Origin: Amia ocellicauda
Taxonomy: Eukaryota; Chordata; Actinopteri; Amiiformes; Amiidae
Length of the DNA: 64,000 bases
Direction of reading: 5' to 3'
Assembly: GCF_036373705.1 (NCBI RefSeq)
Contig: NC_089866.1
Span: 25,475,001 to 25,539,000, forward strand
Both the position numbers and the translations under genes were made by a program. The notes below the pieces were generated by a model. It did no database searches. It had not been told where the DNA came from and worked only from the letters and a program-made list of their open reading frames with translations. This document shows, one piece after another, positions 56,474 to 64,000 of the stretch (positions are counted from its first letter, which is position 1; each line of letters begins with the position of its first letter).

Positions 56474-56823
56474 GTATCCTTCCATTGACTCTTGCCCACA
56501 TGCTTGTAAACGCATACTGTCCCAACAGCTCAGACACATGCCTCAGACACACATGGGCACACATCTCCTTCTGTATGCCAATACCTTACACACACTCACA
56601 CACACAGACAGGCTGCCTGTGCTATACAAGAACTCCTTGTGTTACTGTTTGACATTAACATTAGACATGTACATAGCTCAGCTGGCCCCATTAATTACCT
56701 TTGTATCAAATATCAAATAGGTGACTCAATGCGCTGTTGAATAGGAAAAATTCACTTCTGCACAGTATGAAACCAAATCATTACATTTGATTCTGGAGAA
56801 AACAAAATAAAACAAAATCTACC

Positions 56824-56933
56824 ATAAGAAAGTGCACCAGAATCCTTGGTGTTTCTGTGTTTTGTTACATTTTATTCTGCAATTATTCAGCTAAAATGCA
56901 GAACCACCAAGGATTCTGGTGCAGTTTCTTATA
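56824..56933. repeat. Long hairpin-forming inverted repeat
   Basis: Arms of about 31 bp (GCACCAGAATCCTTGGTG on the left, its inverse on the right, flanked by ATAAGAAA and its inverse) differ by about one mismatch and one bulge. A second inner stem, CATTTTA/TAAAATG, closes a loop of about 17 nt. The total is about 110 nt. Either a very small foldback transposon or a precursor-like RNA hairpin. Confidence 0.7.
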
Positions 56934-57579
56934 CAATTTGCTAGAATGAAACATGTTGTTTCTACATTGTTGCTTCTATTTTCAGGGACCTACTGAATAT
57001 ATAAATAGGCCTACTGAATATATATCATCAACATTTGTCACGATTTATTATTAGGCTATAATTATTATACCGCCATGCCTATGCAAATTTCTGGGCGAAA
57101 CCCTGGGTATAAAATAAATATATAGTCTTTATTAAAGTAGAAATATGATGCATGAGGGCACATCTCCTAATAATAATCATTCTAAGCTGTAGGTTTGTTC
57201 CCTGTCTATAATTCTAAGAATGCTACTGATTGAAGAATACTGAAACCTCCAAATTTCAAATGTAAGATAATAAGTTTGACTTATTTGTTATGGAGTTAAA
57301 ACAAATTATAAAGTATAACATGAAACATGTTTAGTAATACTGTTTCCCTCCCAGAACTGTTAAACGTGTTTATACAACATGTAAAAATAGGGAAAAATAA
57401 ATAGGCTTACACATTCAAGAATAATATTTAACGAAGACTTCAAGTATTGCAAGAACAGTGGTAAATTAAATACATTGTAAATTGGAAATGTTAATGAACG
57501 GGGTTTAATGTATGCAGATTGCAAGTGTTTTGGGTGCCTAAACGGTTCTTTTTTAAAGTCTGATGTCTTCTGACATATA
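56934..57579. other. Intergenic, AT-rich
   Basis: No gene. A short direct repeat (AGGCCTACTGAATATATA-like) lies near 56990-57026. A minus-strand frame from the neighbouring Tc1 element runs through it to 57360 only because no stop intervenes. Confidence 0.8.
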
Positions 57580-57605
57580 CAGACGGGTGACAAATGAATG
57601 GAAAA

Positions 57606-57826
57606 ACCAACATAAAGTGTCCCAGTAAGGTGTTGGGCCACCATGAACCATGAAACGAGTCTCTGGAACTCTACTGGAGGGATGGAACTCCATTCTGCCA
57701 AAAGATATTCCCTCATTTGGTGTTTTAATGATGGTGGTGGAGAGCGCTGTCTAACACGTTGGTCCAAAATCTCCCATAGGTGTTCAATTGGTTTGAGATC
57801 TGGTGACTGCGAAGGCCATAGCATAT
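57606..57826 (-). pseudogene. Tc1-like transposase, C-terminal fragment
   Basis: [20 protein letters not shown] and on to [17 protein letters not shown]. It is the end of the catalytic domain with the third acidic position, directly joined to the LINE fragment and in the same open frame (58163-57360). Confidence 0.85.
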
Positions 57827-59160
57827 AAGAACATAATACCTTGAAGCCCAACTTCCATTTGTGTCCCCGGGTCCGTGCATCCCTGAAGATCTGGAAAAGC
57901 TTCTCTGGTTTGATGTGGTCAATGCCCTTCATGATTTTGAATATTTGAATTAAATCCCCATGTAGTCTTTTCTGTTCCAGGGTGAAAAGGTTCAGTTCCC
58001 TAAGTTTCTCCGAGTAGGACATTCCCTTCACACCTGGACTAGGTCTGGTTGCTCTCCTCTGAACTGCTTCTAGAGCAGCGATATCTTTCTTGAAGTGTGG
58101 AGCCCAGAACTGTGCACAGTATTCCAGATGAAGTCTAACTAGTGCATTGTACAGTCTTAACATTACTTCCCTTTTACATTTTACATTACTTCCCTTTTAC
58201 ATTTTGACAATATACACTAGCATTTTGTTTGCCTTTTTTATTGCTTCTCCACATTGTTTGGATGGAGAAAGTGAGGAGTCCACATAAACCCCTAGTACTT
58301 CCAGTTCTATTCCTCGCATAGTGTGATTATAGTGGACATACCTTGCACTTATCCAATTTGAATTTCATCTGCCAGGTGTCGGCCCACAACTGAATATTAT
58401 CTAAGTCCCTTTGAATAACCTATGCTGCCGAGATTATATCTGCTGAGCCACCTATTTTAGTATCATCTGCAAATCTGACAAGTTTGCTAACTATCCCAGA
58501 GTCCAGATCATTAATATAGATTAGAAAAAGCAAAGGCCCTAGTACTGATCCCTGTGGAACTCCACTAACAACCTCACTCTAGTTAGAAGCAATTCCTCTT
58601 ATCGACACCCTCTGTTTCCTATACATCAACCAGTTCATAATCCATCTACTTATATTACCCTGAATACCTATGGTTTCCAATTTTAGGATCAATCTTTGCT
58701 GTGGAAATGTATCAAAAGCTTTCTGAAAATCTAAGTATATCATACCATATGCTTTCATGTGATCTACAGCTGCAGTTGCATGTTCAAAAATTTCTAATTA
58801 ATTAGTAAGACGTGATCTGTCTTGTCTAAACCCATATTGACTATCTCCAAGAATATGGTTTTCATTAAGATGCTCCTCTATTTTCTGTTTAATATTTTTT
58901 TTTAATGAAGGTGAGACTGATTGGTCTGTAATTGCCCCAGTCTAACTCATCTATGTGCTGCCTCATACCTTCAAGGTTTGCTTTTCTAAAATTGTAGACC
59001 ATTGTTTTTTGAATGTATGACTCAAAGCTGACCATATTGTGATCACAGTTTGCCATTGGTTCTCTAACTAGTGTCCCTCTGACTCTGTCTTGGTCATTTG
59101 AAAATATCAAATCAATGCATGCTCTCTCTCTGGTTGGTTCCCTGTCCTGTGTCTGCCACA
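57827..59160 (-). mobile_element. LINE (L2/CR1/Rex-like) ORF2 fragment nested in Tc1
   Basis: In minus orientation it begins in the C-terminal part of an apurinic-type endonuclease (IDLIFSNDQDRV, CDHNMVSF), then jumps straight to the reverse transcriptase start NYRPISLT. The RT domain follows ([44 protein letters not shown] with the catalytic DD) and then LRLYNALVRLHLEYCAQFW and RDARTRGHKWKLG. Several stops are present. The 5' end and the endonuclease-RT linker are missing. So are the ORF2 end and the 3' UTR, which is unusual for a LINE insertion. Confidence 0.88.
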
Positions 59161-59592
59161 TAATTTTCATTCTCATCAAATCCTTCAGTGAGCCCTCGTG
59201 CCCTGTGGATGGGGGCATTGTTATCCAGAAAGAGACCACTCCCATCAGGATAGAAATGTTTCACCATAGGATAAAGGTGATCACTCTGTAATGATTTGCA
59301 GTGACCCTTCCCTCTAAGGGGACAAGTGGACCCAAACCATGCCAAGATAATGCCCCCCACAGCATAACAGAGCCTCTGGACCCCCTCACTGTAGGGCTCA
59401 AGCTGTCAGGCCTGTACCGTTCTCTTGGTGTCGCCACACATGCACTCGCCCACTGGTCTTTGTGATTGAAACTCCTGACATTCGTGCTCCAATAATGACC
59501 CCTCTTTCAAAGTCCCTTAGATCCTTTCCTCTTGCCACCTTGATCCAAAATTGAGGTAAACTGGGCCTGCTCAGCATTTTTATACATGCCAC
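59161..59592 (-). pseudogene. Tc1-like transposase, N-terminal and catalytic fragments
   Basis: Reads MACIKMLSRPSLPQFWIKVA and RDFERGVIIGARMSGVSI, then in another frame GGIILAWFGSTCPLRGKGH and YPDGSGLFLDNNAPIHRA. There is at least one frameshift between the two pieces. The second catalytic Asp sits in the DNNAPIHRA block (consensus QDNAPIH). The frame is cut by the LINE fragment after GFDENEN. Confidence 0.85.
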
Positions 59593-59715
59593 AGAGCATG
59601 ATAGGATGTTAATTGCTTAATTATGTCTTGCAGTACACCTCTTTAGAGGCATCTGCATTCGTTATGTTCCTCCACTCATTTATTCAGGTTTTTCCTTTAA
59701 TTTGTCACCTGTCTG

Positions 59716-61348
59716 TATTTATAGCCATATAGGCTATTACTTATTTCTCTCCATGTGATTTATTGTTTTATTTTGATCAAAAGATTATTCTGATTAAAAC
59801 ACAAAAAACAAGAAACAAGCATGCATAATACTAGAATGTAAAAGCTAAATGTGTCAACTAAATGACTTTGTCCACACCTGTGTTTTAACTGGAAATATAG
59901 AAAAACTCCAATGAAAAGAATTATCTTTAACCTTCCTAGAAAACTCTATAGTTTATCTTGTTGTCCAACATCAAAGGTGCCTTGAAGCTGTTTGTAAGTG
60001 CATGTTACATAATAACAATAAATGTGTTATAGGCAAGATTAAAATATTAATCTTTGTACATTCCTTTTACAACTGGCGGTGGTAGAAGTAGTAAATTAAA
60101 GAATTTACTACTTCCATTGAAAAAGCAGCAGTGCATATTCCATCATAATGCAGATGGTTCCTTATGATGTGCAATTGCTAAATTATAGGGCTCACTCTTT
60201 TAACAGTATGTGTTTTCTACTGGGTTTTCCTCCCCTGATGCACTGTTTGTTAAATAAAATTTAGATTATGTGCACTGTTGACACCAAAACACTGGTTGTA
60301 CCACTATACCATTTAAGCCTAACCTTTGTACTGTCAGTTTTTACACTTCCTTGTTGAATGTGAGTTGCTTGGGACAAAGATAACAATGTAATAACAATAA
60401 TCGAAAAATCTAAAATTACATTGTAAATTCCCAGGAATAACAAGTAAAGAAGTGGTACAATTCTTCTCTTACATTTAGAAAAAAGCTAAAGATGTTAGAG
60501 ATTAGCCTTTATGGGCACACCACCTTGTACAGATGTTTTTATTATTATTATTTGTTTATTTCATTTTTAATAAATGTTCTGTTGTGTTTAATACAGATTT
60601 TCTTCTCCTGAACACTAGAGGTAATGTAAATCACAAGCAAGGTCAAACCCCCCAGACAGTAGATTAATTTTAGTTTCATTTTTTTTAATGAAATTGTGAT
60701 AGTACAGTTCAGGTCATATTAAAATATATGTTTTTTAAACGTTAATGTGGGCACACCAGGCTTTCATTTTTCAATCATAAACATAAATTCCAATAATTCA
60801 AAAAGTTGCTCAAAGCTAGCCCCAACTTTCTTTAAATATCTAAGACATTCAATATCACACTTTGTTTTTGCTAACTTTACTCCCTTTCCTTATATAAGTT
60901 AATTAGCTAAACATTTTTTTTTTAAGTTGATTGTTTTTTTTTAAAGTGACTGCAATTTAATGTAATGCAAGGTGATTTGAAGCTTGGTGTATTTTTCACA
61001 GTCATATCAATGTGATACAAGCAAGATTAAAAGTTGTATCTTTGTACTTTACTTTTAATACAAAAAGGCATACTGGTGGTGGTTCCATTGAACAACCAGA
61101 CACATGTTTCCACATTATAATAAACCTATTTCCTTAAGATGGGCAACTACTACATGATATGTGAGGATATGTTGTTGCATGTTGTTTGCCAGCTCTGACC
61201 AGTTTCCCTTTAGAATTTCCATAGACTTCCCATATCTGTCTACTGAGGGCAAAGGGTGGCATCCAAACTATGGAGGCACACATGTTTATACTGTTTTGTG
61301 GTTTGTGTTTGTTTTGACAATATGGAAACCATGTACATAACATTGCAG
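59716..61348. other. Intergenic / possible CCDC63 5' region, no gene seen
   Basis: AT-rich with T-runs near 60678, 60916 and 60936. No coding exon or clear promoter was recognised. Confidence 0.75.
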
Positions 61349-61464
61349 GCTGACATTTGGAAAGATGGAAAGATGTGGAACATGTTTGACCAGGAAGCAG
61401 AGTTACAACAAGAGAAATGGGACCACTTCAAGGCCCAGAACATCATCGTAAATCAGAAGCAGGA
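61349..61464 (+). pseudogene. CCDC63: CCDC63-like candidate exon A
   Basis: ATTGCAG acceptor, then ADIWKDGKMWNMFDQEAELQ and QEKWDHFKAQNIIVNQKQ, with a GTGAGT donor. No stop. Ends in phase 2, and joining to 62410 keeps the coiled-coil frame (KQ-E-EEFRRLL). Confidence 0.5.
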
Positions 61465-61601
61465 GTGAGTACACACAACTCTGGGTGGATTGTAGTTAGG
61501 GAGTATAATATTGTTGTGCAAATGTATTGTTTTATGCATGTGTTATGTATGTATGTATTATTTATCTTTTTGTTGTTGTTGATGTGTGAGGTGCATACAA
61601 A

Positions 61602-61605
<4 letters not shown>

Positions 61606-61671
<66 letters not shown>
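61606..61671. repeat. (AAT)n microsatellite
   Basis: About 22 AAT units followed by an A-rich tail. Confidence 0.97.
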
Positions 61672-61678
<7 letters not shown>

Positions 61679-62170
61679 GAAATAGGCAACCATGTTGCTT
61701 AACATAATTAACCATTGATTCTTAATTTGATCTCGAAACACAAAGCTGTAAAAAATGAGTAGAAATCCAGCAGGACTAATAATTTATTTGTGTGTTTGTT
61801 AGGAGCACCACGGAAGTCTTGTGTTTATAAAAAAAAAAAAAAAAAAAACACTTGCTCAGACATTTCACGGCAGGGTGTAAGAATCTCTTTGGCATGTGTG
61901 CACAGTAACTAGCAGTGCTGACTTAGTAATCTGAAAATGTCTACTACCTGCTGCTGTGTGGCCATATGCATGGGAGGGATTTAATTGTATGTTTCCAAGT
62001 TGATTCCAAGTTTTAGGTGAAATGCATCTCTCACTTAGTGGGATACATCCTCTATGTTATGATTATTTTTGCTGTGTTTATCACTTTAACCCAGTTGTCC
62101 ATCTTCTGTTCCCTGTCCTTCAATGTGTTGCATTGTATCGAATATGGATTACTCTGCATTCTTGTGAACC

Positions 62171-62210
62171 TTGTAAGCTACCATGGATAAAGGCATTAGC
62201 AAAACGATAA
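62171..62210 (+). repeat. Degenerate L2/SINE 3' tail
   Basis: TTGTAAGCTACCATGGATAA then AGGCATTAGCAAAACGA, a decayed version of the tail at 54568-54633. Confidence 0.6.
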
Positions 62211-62409
62211 AGACCTAAAACCACATGACACTGCAGCTCTTATAAAGATGTGCTGTATGGGGCTGCAACATATGTGTTCAGATTGGGTATTGTTGTAATG
62301 TAAAGGGTCAGCTTGCTGGAATGGTAAATGTTAAATTCAATGAATTTGACATTAATCTGTCAAGTGTTAACCTGCCTGTGTCAAACACAAGACACTTGTG
62401 TGGACCTAG

Positions 62410-62546
62410 AGAGGAGTTCAGACGACTCCTGAAGGAGAACGAGGAGATAGAAGTCAAAATGAGGTTCAGCCAGCAGACCCAGAGTGACCTCACCTCCTGA
62501 CGCTCCAATGTCTAAGGACCATTACGCCAAATAGTTGAAAAGACAG
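62410..62546 (+). pseudogene. CCDC63: CCDC63-like candidate exon B, with stops
   Basis: Encodes EEFRRLLKENEEIEVKMRFS and QQTQSDLTS before TGA at 62498. The exon could run to a GTATGT donor at 62547, but then contains two in-frame stops. The acceptor has a poor polypyrimidine tract. Confidence 0.45.
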
Positions 62547-62567
62547 GTATGTCTGGTGTGTCTCCAG

Positions 62568-62606
62568 CAGAACTACATCCCACTGAAGGAAAAGCACATC
62601 AAACAG
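62568..62606 (+). pseudogene. CCDC63: CCDC63-like candidate exon C
   Basis: GTCTCCAG acceptor, QNYIPLKEKHIKQ, GTACAG donor. Short and open, with weak similarity to the segment before VTVHFD in CCDC63. Confidence 0.35.
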
Positions 62607-63160
62607 GTACAGCTAGCACAATCCATCCTGGCCATCAGTAGACAAGCAGGGTATAAAATATATATCAAGGCCTAGACCAAGTGTCAGTTGTTCCCCTGCC
62701 CAACCATGGCTGAATTTATTTGCCAGAAGCCCCTCTCTAAATCAAAACGTGATAGGTCACAGATTGATAATTTGCTTTCAAGTCCCTTATGGAAGTGGTA
62801 AATTGGTAAATTTACCATTTTTGTCCTCTCTGCATGGTATTATTATGCTTTCACCATTGTTTTCACAATGCTTTCCTGTAGTGTATACAGGCCTTCACTG
62901 TGCATTACAACATTCCACCATGAATAAATCATGGGTGACCAAGGTGAACATATTTATGATGGTATTTCGTGGAATATCCCATGGTCCAGTGTAGTAAAGC
63001 ATGGTGAAGGCAGATTGAACCCATAGGAAACCACTGTAACTCTGTGGTGCCCATGTCATGTGGTAAACAAATCAGGGTAAACTTGCATGAGTAGTCTGTA
63101 GTTTGAGCTCTGTGGTAAACCCTGATTGTAAAAGGCCTGTTTGCCTCCTCACACTTCCAG

Positions 63161-63207
63161 GCCACAGTGCAGTTTGACAAGCTGTTGTAATTGATGGTTC
63201 TGTATTT
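63161..63207 (+). pseudogene. CCDC63: CCDC63-like candidate exon D, with stop
   Basis: A strong pyrimidine-rich CACTTCCAG acceptor followed by ATVQFDKLL and TAA at 63188. The peptide matches a conserved CCDC63 motif, after which the frame should stay open. Confidence 0.4.
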
Positions 63208-64000
63208 CACATCTCAGTTCTTCCCGATCTGTTAAGGCTAAAGAATATATGTATATATGTTGCTACCTGACAAACTCAGAACAGACAGAGACCCCCCCCT
63301 CCCCATATAATATAAGGGTAAGGGTTTTTAAAAAAAGCTGAAAAGAAAGAAAATACTATTTTGTGAAATGTGTAAAGATTATTGTTGTGATTAATGAATG
63401 GGTAACTCTTCTGTTCATTCCAATGAGAAAGGTTAGCCCGCATTGTTCCCCTACAGTAAGTGGATTAACTTTGCAATGCCTTGTCCTAGTGAGAGATACC
63501 AGAACATGCCTATAAGGGATATATATTTGTCTTTGACAGTAGCATTTAATCTATTGAAGCTTTGCTAACCGGCAGTGCACCATAGTGGTAGAGGTAATTA
63601 CAGACAGGTTTCTATCAGGGGGTGTCAGTATAACTTTTGCAAAGATGTTTTTCGGAGGTGTCTGTCTGTTGTTGCCACATACTTATCTTATGGATGTATT
63701 ATAATAATATTATTATATTCTTTTAAATTATTTAAATTGTATGTCTCCATTTTTTCCTGAATGCACTGATTGAGCTGTGCAAATATACCTCCTCTGTGAT
63801 TTAACTTTGCCCTTGTTTAGCCGATCAATTACATTTGTTTCAAGTGCATTTATTGTGGAAGAGAATGTATCAAATTGCTCAAGTTTGGTTGCATCTGCCT
63901 GACAGTTAGTCCAGAGAAGAATCATATGCTTGGAATATGTCCTTGAAACAGTATTATAGTATTATTATATTATAATGTATCTTGTCTATTTTTTTTACAG
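63208..64000. other. AT-rich DNA ending at a splice-acceptor-like sequence
   Basis: No exon seen. The last bases of the window (CTATTTTTTTTACAG) form a strong acceptor, so a plus-strand exon, possibly the next CCDC63 exon, may begin at the first base outside. Confidence 0.6.

Larger units (their letters stand above)
57580..59715 (-). mobile_element. Tc1-like transposon interrupted by a LINE fragment
   Basis: Flanked by TA (57578-57579 and 59716-59717). The termini CAGACGGGTGACAAATGAAT and the inverse of CAGACAGGTGACAAATTAAA are inverted repeats. Transposase remains run on minus. The N-terminal DNA-binding part (RDFERGVIIGARMSG, about 59500) comes first, then a catalytic part with DNNAPIHRA (about 59210). 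After 1.3 kb of unrelated LINE sequence comes the C-terminal part with [14 protein letters not shown] (about 57790). The element is dead. Confidence 0.93.
61465..62409. other. Non-coding with ATA microsatellite and SINE tail
   Basis: Contains the AAT/ATA microsatellite at 61606-61671, an A-run at about 61830-61848, and a degenerate L2/SINE tail at 62171-62210. Confidence 0.8.
61349..63207 (+). pseudogene. CCDC63: CCDC63-like gene remnant, incomplete (joined candidate exons)
   Basis: Coiled-coil protein of the outer-dynein-arm docking family, in mammals needed for sperm flagella. Four candidate exons on plus, 61349-61464, 62410-62546, 62568-62606 and 63161-63207, give pieces resembling human CCDC63: AQNIIVNQKQEEEFRRLLKE versus SQNLIKKQQAEIQELLQE, and ATVQFDKLL versus VTVHFDTML. 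The position just past PPP1CC and the plus orientation are those of human CCDC63. In-frame stops at 62498-62500, 62513-62515 and 63188-63190 and poor splice sites indicate decay. Alternatively my exon borders are wrong and the real gene continues past the window. Based on remembered family sequence, without alignment. Confidence 0.45.

Noticed and set aside
61417..61715. Open frames with poly-Ile/poly-Asn-like stretches
   Set aside because: They translate the AAT microsatellite.

Overview
This window is vertebrate nuclear DNA, almost certainly from a ray-finned fish. It is AT-rich, its genes are split into short exons with long introns, and it carries fish-type Tc1-like, hAT-like and L2/CR1-like repeats. 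Four protein-coding genes can be assembled exon by exon with every reading phase matching: PPTC7 (minus, 297 aa), TCTN1 (plus, 653 aa), HVCN1 (minus, 228 aa) and PPP1CC (minus, 323 aa). Decayed pieces that look like CCDC63 (plus) follow. From memory, this is the gene order and orientation of human 12q24.11, so the window is an old conserved synteny block.

Layout: 1-4580 is the probable 3' UTR/flank of PPTC7 and holds a nearly full-length but dead Tc1-like transposon. 4581-22609 is PPTC7 (6 coding exons, a 9.9 kb first intron). 22610-24120 is the divergent promoter interval shared by PPTC7 and TCTN1, with CRE, YY1, ETS and ZNF143-like motifs. 24121-30183 is TCTN1 (14 coding exons, including a 21-nt microexon and an apparent AT-AC U12-type intron). 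30184-31520 is the tail-to-tail 3' UTR zone of TCTN1 and HVCN1. 31521-35693 is the coding part of HVCN1 (5 exons). 35711-41587 holds HVCN1 upstream DNA and the PPP1CC 3' UTR. 41588-51711 is PPP1CC (7 coding exons, with a 1.2 kb hAT-type non-autonomous element in intron 1). 51712-64000 is gene-poor and repeat-rich. It contains a Tc1 relic, a small hairpin element, a Tc1-like element with a LINE fragment nested inside it, and the CCDC63-like relic exons. The window ends on a splice-acceptor-like sequence.

The genes are neighbours and not an operon. PPTC7 is a mitochondrial PP2C-type phosphatase, TCTN1 a ciliary transition-zone protein, HVCN1 a voltage-gated proton channel, PPP1CC a catalytic subunit of protein phosphatase 1, and CCDC63 a coiled-coil protein of the dynein-docking family. 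I found no undescribed multi-gene system. The most notable points are the AT-AC intron in TCTN1, the altered zinc site of HVCN1, the CCDC63 decay, the LINE captured inside a Tc1 element with both LINE ends missing, an isolated exon-like stretch with a U12-like donor near 56.4 kb, and a long precursor-like hairpin near 56.9 kb.
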